Source of the DNA: Panonychus citri
Taxonomy: Eukaryota > Arthropoda > Arachnida > Trombidiformes > Tetranychidae
Assembly (NCBI RefSeq): GCF_014898815.1
Contig: NW_026515433.1
Location: forward strand, 766,501 to 830,500
Length of the DNA: 64,000 bases
Reading direction: 5' to 3'
The notes under the pieces are model-generated. The model made no database searches. It was given only the letters and a program-made list of their open reading frames with translations, and was not told the origin of the DNA. The first letter of the stretch is position 1. Each line of letters begins with the position of its first letter. The position numbers were made by a program, and so were the translations under genes. Shown in pieces: positions 21,716-30,956 of this stretch.

Positions 21716-23292
21716 GACTCGATATCTCATCTAATGAATGAATTGAACTTTTACTTTGTTCATGAATCAAAGTTGTGATTTTCAATGTGTGAATCAACAA
21801 GTTTGATTAACTTCTGTGTCTGTACTTTGGAGATTGAGATGTTGATAATTTTGACTCGATATCTCATCTAATGAATGAATTGAACTTTTTACTTTGTTCA
21901 TGAATCAAAGTTGTGATTTTCAATGTGTGAATCAACAAGTTTGATTAACTTCTGTCTGTACTTTGGAGATTGAGATGTTGATAATTTGACTCGATATCTC
22001 ATCTAATGAATGAATTGAACTTTTACTTTGTTCATGAATCAAAGTTGTGATTTTCAATGTGTGAATCAACAAGTTTGATTAACTTCTGTGTCTGTACTTT
22101 GGAGATTGAGATGTTGATAATTTTGACTCGATATCTCATCTAATGAATGAATTGAACTTTTTACTTTGTTCATGAATCAAAGTTGTGATTTTCAATGTGA
22201 ATCAATAAGTTTGATTAACTTCTGTGTCTGTACTTTGGAGATTGAGATGTTGATAATTTTGACTCGATATCTCATCTAATGAATGAATTGAACTTTTTAC
22301 TTTGTTCATGAATCAAAGTTGTGATTTTCAATGTGTGAATCAACAAGTTTGATTAACTTCTGTGTCTGTACTTTGGAGATTGAGATGTTGATAATTTTGA
22401 CTCGATATCTCATCTAATGAATGAATTGAACTTTTTACTTTGTTCATGAATCAAAGTTGTGATTTTCAATGTGAATCAACAAGTTTGATTAACTTCTGTG
22501 TCTGTACTTTGGAGATTGAGATGTTGATAATTTTGACTCGATATCTCATCTAATGAATGAATTGAACTTTTTACTTTGTTCATGAATCAAAGTTGTGATT
22601 TTCAATGTGTGAATCAACAAGTTTGATTAACTTCTGTGTCTGTACTGGAGATTGAGATGTTGATAATTTTGACTCGATATCTCATCTAATGAATGAATTG
22701 AACTTTTTACTTTGTTCATGAATCAAAGTTGTGATTTTCAATGTGTGAATCAACAAGTTTGATTAACTTCTGTGTCTGTACTTTGGAGATTGAGATGTTG
22801 ATAATTTTGACTCGATATCTCATCTAATGAATGAATTGAACTTTTTACTTTGTTCATGAATCAAAGTTGTGATTTTCAATGTGTGAATCAACAAGTTTGA
22901 TTAACTTCTGTGTCTGTACTGGAGATTGAGATGTTGATAATTTTGACTCGATATCTCATCTAATGAATGAATTGAACTTTTACTTTGTTCATGAATCAAA
23001 GTTGTGATTTTCAATGTGAATCAACAAGTTTGATTAACTTCTGTGTCTGTACTTTGGAGATTGAGATGTTGATAATTTTGACTCGATATCTCATCTAATG
23101 AATGAATTGAACTTTTTACTTTGTTCATGAATCAAAGTTGTGATTTTCAATGTGTGAATCAACAAGTTTGATTAACTTCTGTGTCTGTACTGGAGATTGA
23201 GATGTTGATAATTTTGACTCGATATCTCATCTAATGAATGAATTGAACTTTTACTTTGTTCATGAATCAAAGTTGTGATTTTCAATGTGAAT
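21716..23292 (+). repeat. Satellite array, about 136-bp unit, 11 full copies plus a partial
   Basis: Units begin with gactcgatatctcatc at 21716, 21853, 21988, 22125, 22261, 22399, 22535, 22671, 22809, 22945, 23080 and 23216 (partial), with a period of 135-138. Copies differ mainly by small indels (4 or 5 T; gtgtgaatc or gtgaatc; tactttgg or tactgg). Each unit carries a near-perfect 21-base palindrome with arms ACTTTG and CAAAGT around TTCATGAA. No coding potential. The array lies inside the Polinton, between the first ORF region and dUTPase. Confidence 0.95.
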
Positions 23293-23468
23293 TAATGTTC
23301 ATTGTACTGATCAACAAGGTCGCTAATATATTAGCATTCCTAGTCACCGAATGAATAATGAAAGTATACTAGACATATTTTCAATAGTAATTATATAAAT
23401 TTTATTTAATAAGAAATAAGAAGAATGTTAAACAGGTCAATCAATACAATGATGTTGGTGAACAATTT

Positions 23469-24352
23469 CTAATTACGACCGGTAGAGCCAAATCCAGAAG
23501 CATCTCGTGAAGTTCCAGCTGGCATTTCATCTGTTTCATCCAATTGACTTGAATAAGATTTGAAATGAACCTGAGCGATTGGTATTCCTTCAACAATGGT
23601 GTATACATGATTATTGCGATTATGGAATATAATATTGATTTCCTTGGTAGAATTTTTTTTGATTATTGTATCAATAACATCAACGCCATAGTCAGCGAGT
23701 AATTTTGATCCAATCAGATGAGCATATATACCATCAGGCATAGACAATCCAATTTTAGTTGAATAAACAACTCTTTCATTAGGTTCAATGAAAAGATCTC
23801 GGTCTGAATAGAAGTAAAATTTGGATACTCCATCAGATGGTTTAGCCATGTACTGTGATTTTCTCAACTGTTTTAAAACGTTTTCTTCATCATCACCTTC
23901 TTTGGAATCAGAATCCGTCTTTGTTCTTTTAACAGTTAGTGGAATATCACAATGAGATTCAACATTTTTAAAATGTTTGAATATTAAAACCTCTTTAGGT
24001 TCATGGTAAGGTTCGAAAATTATTTGTGAGAATCTCACCCTGATTTATTGTTTGAACAACATTGTTATTATTGATGATCAAAACTTTGACTTCCCCATGG
24101 AAATCAGGATCAATAACACCAGCTCCGACATCCAGACCTCGCAAGGCAAATGAACTTCTAGAAGCGATTCTACCATAAACACCTTTTGGCATATCGAATG
24201 CGAGTCCAGTACCAATCAGCTCTCTAGACCAGGGTTCGATTTTTTTTGATTCGATTGCGTATAAGTCCCATCCAGCAGCGTTTACCGTTGAACGTCTTGG
24301 AATTTTAGCCAATGAATTCAGCTTATAGCAATAGCAGAACTTGAAAACTCAT
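23469..24352 (-). pseudogene. Tandem-domain dUTPase, frameshifted
   Basis: Minus strand. The first domain (about 24312-24040) shows dUTPase motif I (AGWDLYA), motif II (GRIASRSS), motif III (GAGVIDPDFHGE) and the NQGE of motif IV. The frame then shifts near 24035, and the rest (to 23469) continues as SQIIFEPYHEP, an acidic linker and a second dUTPase-like domain (MPDGIYAHLIGS, YGVDVIDTI, EGIPIAQV). It ends in a motif V-like RDASGFGSTG. The only good ATG (24352-24350) is also out of frame with motif I, so a second break lies near the start. dUTPase removes dUTP and limits uracil in DNA. In this arrangement motif V is supplied only by the second domain, reminiscent of double-length viral dUTPases. 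Two breaks make it a likely pseudogene, unless the sequence has small errors. Confidence 0.75.
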
Positions 24353-24409
24353 GTTGAAACTTTTCACGGATAGTGATAGAATAGTGTAATGTTGATGATG
24401 ATAAACTTG

Positions 24410-24445
24410 ACTGATGAATGTTATTTTTTTCAATCACTTTATATA
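24410..24445 (-). promoter_or_regulatory. TATA plus initiator promoter of dUTPase
   Basis: On the minus strand, TATATAAAG at 24445-24437 is followed by an initiator TCAGT at 24414-24410, 31-33 bases downstream of the TATA start and 58 bases upstream of the ATG. The spacing matches the polymerase promoter in the same element. Confidence 0.6.
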
Positions 24446-25069
24446 CAACTTCTAAGATCTTCCTACTTTTTATCTTCCACCCCTTTTCACTGAAATATCA
24501 TTATATTATCATTTTTTTGAATACTAATCATTGTAGTTAATAGTTTGATCTAAATGATAAACTTGGTTGAATGATTGAAACATTTTAACAACAAAATAGA
24601 CTAATTTAAATTAATTTCAAGTAATCAGTTATTACAATTAACTCTTTCGTGTATATAAACTCATGACAAAAATTATTGATTATTTTAAAATTGTAAATAG
24701 CTATTTCATGCATGTCTTATAGATTCAGATCAGATAAATATTTTGAGATTTTATCCTAATTATAACACTTTTATATTGCCTTATGCAAATTATAGCAAAT
24801 TGTGAATATTATTCAATGAATCATGTTAAGATTTAATCTACTTATTGCTACTTGATTCCTACTTTAGATAAAATGTACAGAAAATCGTAATTACACCTTG
24901 TATTAGATATTAGGTGATACTTTGATAATTGTTTTCAAAAATCTTATGTGAACGTGAGCTTAATAATCTAATAGAACAATCTTGAATTCTTGATATACAA
25001 AAATTATTGTTGATTTTATCAACTTTGATGATTAATCCATAAGATATAATTGTGTTTCAAAGAAAAAGA
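24446..25069. other. Spacer between divergent dUTPase and polymerase genes
   Basis: 624 very AT-rich bases between two divergent promoters. No ORF is recognisable. It could host a replication or regulatory region, but I see no specific signal. Confidence 0.4.
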
Positions 25070-25105
25070 TATAAAATCATAACTAACTTTCCAATTTCAT
25101 TCAGT
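25070..25105 (+). promoter_or_regulatory. TATA plus initiator promoter of DNA polymerase
   Basis: TATAAAAT at 25070-25077 and the arthropod-type initiator TCAGT at 25101-25105, with the A 33 bases after the TATA start. The ATG follows at 25132, giving a predicted 5' UTR of about 29 bases. Confidence 0.65.
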
Positions 25106-25131
25106 CTGAGCTCAACTGAAGTGATTTCAAC

Positions 25132-28100
25132 ATGACAACTACTGTTTCAAGGTGTGTTCACTGTAATAGAAAGTTTAAAAAACAAATCAATCTTAAATTT
25201 CATCAACAGTTATGTGCAAGTGTACAAGTGTCAATCTCAAGGAACCTCAATGTACAATTACCTGGTGAATTTCTCATGAAAAAACAAGCTTTTTATAAAT
25301 CTCTAAATGTTTATTATAAAAAATTCAATGAAAACTTTTTTGATATTGAAACTGTCTTGAAAACAGAAAGTGGAAATTTAAAACAATTGCTGACAACATT
25401 TTTAAAAAGTCTTGGAATGTTAAAAGTTCAAATTGGTTTAAGTTGTGAGTTTTATCGATATGATGGTTTTGATATTGTTTGGATCGATCCAATGTTTAAT
25501 TCTAGTTTGAAACCATTAACATCCATCGATTTGTACAATCATTTTCTTGATGAGTGTTATTTCGAAATATCATTGGATTTTGATTCATTTAACCAGAAAG
25601 GAAGTGGTTGGATATTGAACAAAGTGAAATCGCTCGAGGTGCGCATAGGAAAGTATATTCCATATCGTGGTGGGTGTAAAAAGAAACAATTACCTCCATT
25701 CATACTATCGAAGAGAGCAATAATTCAACTTGATTCATCCGTTGATTGTTTCATGTGGTCTGTCATAGCAGCTGTTCATCCAGTTCAGAAAAACGCTTGT
25801 CGATTATCTCACTATAAAAAATATCAACAACAATATAATTTTGATGGATATAAAGGCTATGTCAAGCTTGATCGTATTAAATTTTTCGAAAAGAAAAACT
25901 CTATTTCAGTAAATGTCTACACATTCACTGTTAATAAGAAAAAATTTCTTCCAATACCATTATACGTCTCTAAAGAACGTCTTGAACAACATGCGAACTT
26001 ATTACTGTATGATGAACATTACTGGCCAATCAGAAATTTCAACCGTTTCATCGGTTCTAAAGATTCTAGATATCACAATTTTTGTGAAAACTGTTTTACC
26101 GGATTTTTGACTTCACAAAAGTGTTCTGCACATACGAAAGACTGTTACCAATTTAAACCATCTAGAGTTGAAACACCACCAGTCAATACAAAGATTTTTT
26201 TTACACAGTTTGAAAAAATGATAAAATATCCATTCATAATATATGCGGATTTCGAGACTTTATGTCAACCCGTTGATTCTGGAGAAAATCGAAATACTTT
26301 CGAGTATCAGGAGCACATTCCATCCAGTTTTGGATATGTTATTGTGAATAACAATGGTAAAATTCTCAAATATGAATCTCATCGTGGTGCTGATAGTGGA
26401 TTAGTTTTCTTACAATCTCTGAATAAGTCATGTGAAAAAATTCTTAATGCATTGAAAAATAGATTTTCTCAACTTAGAATGTCTACTGGAGATCAAAAAC
26501 TTTTTGATGAATCAACTCAGTGTCATATTTGTGAAAATGATTTCAATATTGATGATGTTAAAGTAAGAGATCATGATCATTTCACTGGGTTATATAGAGG
26601 TGCTGCTCATGACTTGTGTAATCTTCAAATGAAGGTACCAGTTGATATTCCAGTAGTTTTTCATAATCTCAAGAACTTCGATGCTCATATTTTGATAAAA
26701 GCTATTCAAGATAGAATGTATGACCATATAAACATTATTCCTCAGAACACAGAAAAATATATTTCATTTTCATTTGATAAACTTAAATTTATAGACAGTT
26801 ACGCCTTTTTAAGTGGATCTTTAGATGTACTTGCTCAAGATTTAGGAGAAGCGTTTAAAAATTCATTTTTGCTGCAAGTATTCAAAGATGAGGATATTAA
26901 CTTTGTATCAGCTAAGGCATCACTTCCATATGACTATCTGGATAGTTTTGACCGATTTAACGAGATTGAGTTACCTCCATATGAATGCTTTTATAACAAA
27001 TTGAAAAGAGAGAATATTGAAAAAAATGTTTATCAGAATATGGTTAATCTTTGGAATCATTTTCATGTTAAAAATATGGGCGAGTTTCAAGATATTTATC
27101 AAAAAATTGATGTTATTCTTCTAGCTGCTGTTTTCGAGAATTTTCGCAGTATAAGTATTGAACAGTTTAAACTAGATCCTCCTCACTTCTATTCAGCACC
27201 AGGATTGAGTTGGGCTGCAGCTTTAAAATCAACAAAGGTAAAAATCGATTTACTTACTGACATTGACATGATTATGCTCTTTGAAAGAGGTATCAGAGGA
27301 GGAATTTCATCTGCTTCAAAAAGATATGAGAAAGCTAATATACCTGATACATCGGATTTTATATCAAATGAAAAACCAAAGTTTATTACATATCTCGATG
27401 TTAACAATCTGTATGGTTACGCTCTACAACAAGCTCTTCCAATGTCTGATTTCAAGTTCGTAGATAATGTAGAGTTTGATAGTGTGTATCAATTATGTAT
27501 AAATGAAAAAAACCCGAATTCAGATATTGGTTATGTTTTTGAAGTTGATTTGGATTATCCGTCACATTTACATGATCTTCATAAAGATTATCCATTGGCT
27601 CCAGATAGAGTTACAATTGATCAACATCATTTAAGTAAACTCCAGCTTTCGATATTAGAAACAACTGAAAGACCACGAACTAAGTGTGAAAAACTTATTG
27701 CGACATTTTTCAAAAGAGAAAAGTATGTTATTCATCAACGTAACCTTCAATTCTATGTCAAACATGGATTAATTGTTACAAAAATTCATCGTATTGTCTC
27801 TTTTAAACAATCCTGTTGGCTCAAAGACTATATAATGCTCTGCACTCGTAAGAGAATGGTTAGTAAATCGAATTTCGAAAAGAATTTTTGGAAACTGTTG
27901 GTAAATGCCATATATGGTAAATCAATTGAAGATGTTCGTAAGCATTCGGAAATAAAACTAGAAACATCTCTAGATGGAGCAATGAAACAAATGCAAAAGC
28001 CTCTCGTTGAACGGTTTTTCATTTTAGATGAACATAAAGCACTTTTCAAGATGAGGAGAAAATCAGTGCTCTTGAATAAACCAATCTTCGCTGGATTTAC

Positions 28101-28668
28101 TGTTCTGGAAATTTCTAAGCTACATATGTACCAACTCCATTATGAAATCTTTAAAGTATATTATGGAGATAATATTGAACTTCTTTATACTGACACTGAT
28201 AGCTTCATATATTCTATCAAAACAAATAATCTTTATAATGACTTCAATTATTTATCTGATATATTTGATTTTTCTGATTATCCGAGTGAACATCAAAGTG
28301 GTCTTAAGAATGATAATCATAAAAAAAAGCTGGGTTATCTCAAAGATGAAATGAACGGGAAAAATATATTAGAGTTCATTGCTCTCAAATCAAAAGTGTA
28401 CTGTTTGAAAACTGATGAAACAGTTAAAAAAACAGCAAAAGGAGTACAAAAAGCTGTTCTCAAAAAAATGATCACATTCGACGATTACAAAACCTCTTTA
28501 GACTCACACAATTTACTTTATCATGAAATGCGTTCTCTAAGAAGTTTCCAGCATAACATCAAATCAATTCAATCGAGAAAACTGGCTCTAAATCCGTTTG
28601 ATGATAAACGTTATTTATTGGAAAATGGTGTCGATACATTACCATTCGGACATTATTCAACCACTTAA
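25132..28668 (+). CDS. Protein-primed family B DNA polymerase (Polinton type)
   Basis: An intact 1178-residue ORF. The N-terminus has a C2H2-like zinc knuckle (CVHCNRKFKKQINLKFHQQLC, about 8-28). Exonuclease motifs are D373/E375 (YADFETL), FHNLKNFD with D517, and a YQKIDVILL block near 660. Between the first two lies an HNH/endonuclease VII-like insert: CHIC at 464-467, DHDHFTG from 480, then RGAAHDLCN. Polymerase motif A is YLDVNNLYG (D756), motif B is KLLVNAIYGK (about 921-930), and motif C is YTDTDS (D1021, D1023). All catalytic aspartates are present. It is expected to replicate the element from its termini by protein priming. It has its own TATA/initiator promoter and a typical length for the family (1000-1300). 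Confidence 0.95.
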   Translation: MTTTVSRCVHCNRKFKKQINLKFHQQLCASVQVSISRNLNVQLPGEFLMKKQAFYKSLNVYYKKFNENFFDIETVLKTESGNLKQLLTTFLKSLGMLKVQIGLSCEFYRYDGFDIVWIDPMFNSSLKPLTSIDLYNHFLDECYFEISLDFDSFNQKGSGWILNKVKSLEVRIGKYIPYRGGCKKKQLPPFILSKRAIIQLDSSVDCFMWSVIAAVHPVQKNACRLSHYKKYQQQYNFDGYKGYVKLDRIKFFEKKNSISVNVYTFTVNKKKFLPIPLYVSKERLEQHANLLLYDEHYWPIRNFNRFIGSKDSRYHNFCENCFTGFLTSQKCSAHTKDCYQFKPSRVETPPVNTKIFFTQFEKMIKYPFIIYADFETLCQPVDSGENRNTFEYQEHIPSSFGYVIVNNNGKILKYESHRGADSGLVFLQSLNKSCEKILNALKNRFSQLRMSTGDQKLFDESTQCHICENDFNIDDVKVRDHDHFTGLYRGAAHDLCNLQMKVPVDIPVVFHNLKNFDAHILIKAIQDRMYDHINIIPQNTEKYISFSFDKLKFIDSYAFLSGSLDVLAQDLGEAFKNSFLLQVFKDEDINFVSAKASLPYDYLDSFDRFNEIELPPYECFYNKLKRENIEKNVYQNMVNLWNHFHVKNMGEFQDIYQKIDVILLAAVFENFRSISIEQFKLDPPHFYSAPGLSWAAALKSTKVKIDLLTDIDMIMLFERGIRGGISSASKRYEKANIPDTSDFISNEKPKFITYLDVNNLYGYALQQALPMSDFKFVDNVEFDSVYQLCINEKNPNSDIGYVFEVDLDYPSHLHDLHKDYPLAPDRVTIDQHHLSKLQLSILETTERPRTKCEKLIATFFKREKYVIHQRNLQFYVKHGLIVTKIHRIVSFKQSCWLKDYIMLCTRKRMVSKSNFEKNFWKLLVNAIYGKSIEDVRKHSEIKLETSLDGAMKQMQKPLVERFFILDEHKALFKMRRKSVLLNKPIFAGFTVLEISKLHMYQLHYEIFKVYYGDNIELLYTDTDSFIYSIKTNNLYNDFNYLSDIFDFSDYPSEHQSGLKNDNHKKKLGYLKDEMNGKNILEFIALKSKVYCLKTDETVKKTAKGVQKAVLKKMITFDDYKTSLDSHNLLYHEMRSLRSFQHNIKSIQSRKLALNPFDDKRYLLENGVDTLPFGHYSTT

Positions 28669-28730
28669 TATTCAAGTGATATACATCTTAATAACTGTTT
28701 AAGAAACCTGTTTTTTTCTGGAAATTTTCA

Positions 28731-28765
28731 TATAAGAACAAAGTTTCAACAAGAAATTGTTCATT
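28731..28765 (+). promoter_or_regulatory. TATA plus initiator promoter of the TBP-like gene
   Basis: TATAAG at 28731-28736 and an initiator-like TCATT at 28761-28765, 32 bases from TATA start to the initiator A. The ATG is at 28848. The spacing equals that seen before the polymerase and dUTPase genes. Confidence 0.5.
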
Positions 28766-28847
28766 TTTCATTGAAATCTTTAAAGTGTAACATTGAAAAG
28801 ACTTCGATTTTATGTGAATTCAACCATTAACCATTATCCAACTATCT

Positions 28848-29339
28848 ATGTTAACTACTTTTGATGAATGTGATTACCCTGAAGTTTGTAATATCGTAAC
28901 CTTGTGGAATCTAAATAAAAAAATTCAAATTATTGGTAATTCTGGAAAAAAGAAAAAGTTTAACGCGGACATATATAAATCAGGAAAGAATAGACTATTG
29001 GTTTTCGGATCTGGTAAAGTGATTGCCACTGGTTTTAAAACGGAACAAGATACTCGTGAGTTTATCACAAAGACTTTCAAAGAAGTTCAATTTCTGAAAA
29101 TCGTCAATATTACTGCAAGTAAAAAACTAAAAACAGTAATTAGTGCTAAAAGTATTTTCGAAAGTGATTTGAATGTTATTTATGAACCAGAACTATTTCC
29201 CGCATTGAATTGGAAAGACGAAGGGGTTTCATTTATTTACTATCCAAAAGGTTCACTCATCCTGACAGGAATAAAATCATTGGATCAATTAAAGAAAGCG
29301 TATCGTTCATTCGAAAATCGATTTTGTCTAAAGAATTAA
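28848..29339 (+). CDS. TATA-binding-protein homologue encoded by the element
   Basis: An intact 163-residue ORF with the two-repeat saddle layout of the TBP core (about 180 residues in cells). Repeat 1 (about 13-80): CNIVTLWNL, KKFNADIY, LLVFGSGKVIATGFKTEQDTREF. Repeat 2 (about 81-160): FLKIVNITAS, YEPELFPAL, GSLILTGIKSLDQLKKAYRSFENRF. The YEPELFP and SGK..xTG.K blocks are TBP hallmarks. Of the four DNA-intercalating Phe of TBP, F38, F53 and F117 are kept and the fourth is Tyr (131 or 132). Cellular TBP nucleates pre-initiation complexes at TATA boxes. Here the gene sits between polymerase and packaging genes of a Polinton, has no N-terminal extension, and shares the element's AT-rich codon use. 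It is separated from the next ORF by one base. A role in element-specific transcription is an inference. Confidence 0.82.
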   Translation: MLTTFDECDYPEVCNIVTLWNLNKKIQIIGNSGKKKKFNADIYKSGKNRLLVFGSGKVIATGFKTEQDTREFITKTFKEVQFLKIVNITASKKLKTVISAKSIFESDLNVIYEPELFPALNWKDEGVSFIYYPKGSLILTGIKSLDQLKKAYRSFENRFCLKN

Positions 29340-29340
29340 G

Positions 29341-29853
29341 ATGATTTCTAACATATGTGCCTTCATGGATGTTCAGGGATATTATTATAATCATAAATTT
29401 TATCCTAGAGAGATAGCCGTTCTTGCAGATGATGCTTTGATTTGTTTGAATGTATTTACAGGATTACAACTGAAAATGCTTAATGAATCTGAAAAAAAAC
29501 AAGCAGCATACAACTATAAGTTCACACATGGTTTGAAATTCGAGACAGATGATACACATATGCATATTGATCAGTTACTCATATTTCTAAAATTATTTTA
29601 TAAAGCAAGAGTTGATTGTGATAGATTTTTAATTGCATGTAAATCAAAAGAAGCGGAAGATGTACTTCGTGATGCAATGATTCCAAGAATCAATCTCAAC
29701 AATTTTGGTGCAACATGGTCCATGATCAAACAAGAAACACAACCCTGTCCTCTCCATAACGGAAATTCAATGATGAAATGTTCATTAAATATTGTTCTTT
29801 TTTTGAAAACCTGGACTGAAACACAAAAAAAATTCAAAAATACTATGATTTGA
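29341..29853 (+). CDS. Conserved Polinton-associated protein of unknown function
   Basis: An intact 170-residue ORF starting one base after the TBP-like stop. It opens CAFMDVQGYYYNHKFYPREIAVL and later has HGLKFETDD, a Leu-rich middle, and ends with a Cys/His group (PCPLHNGNSMMKCSL) that could bind zinc. From memory of the group, insect Polintons often encode a similar protein with a D-x-Q-G start and a C..H..C end. An exonuclease-like (DEDD) fold would be compatible with the starting acidic motif, but I cannot show it. The one-base spacing suggests that it is expressed from the same transcript as the TBP-like protein. Function is unknown. Confidence 0.75.
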   Translation: MISNICAFMDVQGYYYNHKFYPREIAVLADDALICLNVFTGLQLKMLNESEKKQAAYNYKFTHGLKFETDDTHMHIDQLLIFLKLFYKARVDCDRFLIACKSKEAEDVLRDAMIPRINLNNFGATWSMIKQETQPCPLHNGNSMMKCSLNIVLFLKTWTETQKKFKNTMI

Positions 29854-29912
29854 AAAATGTATAAGAACTATAAGAACAATCTTTACCTTTCTTTTATAAA
29901 GTATTCATAAAA

Positions 29913-30548
29913 ATGGAAAATTACAACATATATTTGAGACATCCTTTTACAATGGTGATATCTGGTCCGACAAGTTCTGGAAAGACATATTGGTTAAGTA
30001 AATTAATTGAAGGATCAGTGAAATTTTCTCACCCAGAACCCAAAAATATAACATATTTTTTCAGTGAATATCAAGAAGTTTTCAATACAATGCCAGAAGT
30101 GAACTTTATTCAGGGATTTTCAGAAAAGTTATTGAATAAAATTGATGGAAGTAAACCACAATGGATTATAATTGATGATTTAATGCATGAAACAGTGAAT
30201 AGTAGGATCATTTCAGAGCTCTTTACAAAAGGAAGTCATCATCGAAATTTATCTGTAATTTTAGTTATGCAAAACTTTTTCATAAAAGGAAATGAAATTT
30301 GTAATATTACTCTGAACGCTCATTACATAGTTTTATTCAAAAACCCAAGGAATAAAGCTATTGCAACTAGCATAGGACGTCAAATATATCCAACATCAGT
30401 ACGAAAGTTTCAAGCTGTATTTGAAGATGCAACTGCGCAGCCTTTTACATATTTGTTTTTGGATATGAAAATAGACACACCTGAAGAAGTAAGAATGTTA
30501 TCGAATGTACTACATGAAAAAGAATACATAACAGCTTATCAGATATAG
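29913..30548 (+). CDS. Virion genome-packaging ATPase (FtsK/HerA, A32-like)
   Basis: An intact 211-residue ORF. Walker A GPTSSGKT lies at 18-25, a hydrophobic strand plus acidic pair WIIIDD (Walker B, D88/D89), and a sensor-like VILVMQN with Q120. Length and order match the small packaging ATPases of Polintons, virophages and the poxvirus A32 group. These motors are thought to translocate DNA into capsids. TATAAG words at 29860 and 29869 and TATAAA at 29895 precede it, but spacing to an initiator is not convincing. No breaks are seen, in contrast to the capsid genes that it would serve. Confidence 0.9.
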   Translation: MENYNIYLRHPFTMVISGPTSSGKTYWLSKLIEGSVKFSHPEPKNITYFFSEYQEVFNTMPEVNFIQGFSEKLLNKIDGSKPQWIIIDDLMHETVNSRIISELFTKGSHHRNLSVILVMQNFFIKGNEICNITLNAHYIVLFKNPRNKAIATSIGRQIYPTSVRKFQAVFEDATAQPFTYLFLDMKIDTPEEVRMLSNVLHEKEYITAYQI

Positions 30549-30614
30549 TTTATATAAGATAAAATTTATGTTTCATTTTATATCTTTTATATCTATTAAT
30601 TTTTTGATTTCAAA

Positions 30615-30956
30615 ATGACGGTCTCTGATGCATTAGAGATGTTACCTCATCTAAAAAAACTCTGTAAAAAAAATTCGAAAAGAAAAAGACAAACCATAAT
30701 CGCTAGATGTCCAGGAAAAGTCTATAAAACAATAAATGAAATATCTAGAAATCTGCTCGCAGGTAATATAAGACTTGATAAAAAACAATTGAAAAGGATT
30801 AAACCACATAAAAAAATTGTTAGGAGATTAGCTCAAAACAAATCTATTAAAAACACTAAAAAAATTATAATACAACACGGTGGAGCCCTACCAGCGTTAC
30901 TTTTACCTGCAATTTCATTACTCGCAAGCGTATTCACAGATAAATTAATGAAATGA
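30615..30956 (+). CDS. Small basic protein with hydrophobic tail, PX/pX-like
   Basis: 113 residues, intact. The first three quarters are strongly basic (KKLCKKNSKRKRQ, KPHKKIVRRLAQNK). The C-terminus is hydrophobic after a Gly pair (IIIQHGGALPALLLPAISLL). This pattern is shared by a small Polinton protein compared with the adenovirus core peptide pX/mu precursor, so a DNA-condensing virion role is plausible but not proven. TATATAAG lies 60 bases upstream (30551). Its stop overlaps the next start by four bases (ATGA at 30953-30956), suggesting coupled expression. Confidence 0.7.
   Translation: MTVSDALEMLPHLKKLCKKNSKRKRQTIIARCPGKVYKTINEISRNLLAGNIRLDKKQLKRIKPHKKIVRRLAQNKSIKNTKKIIIQHGGALPALLLPAISLLASVFTDKLMK

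Noticed and set aside
21716..23292. CRISPR array
   Set aside because: Direct repeats of about 136 bases with no unique spacers, in a eukaryotic element; this is a satellite.
28848..29339. Displaced host TBP gene or retrocopy
   Set aside because: It is too divergent from the near-invariant cellular TBP, lacks the N-terminal region, and is packed one base from another element ORF.
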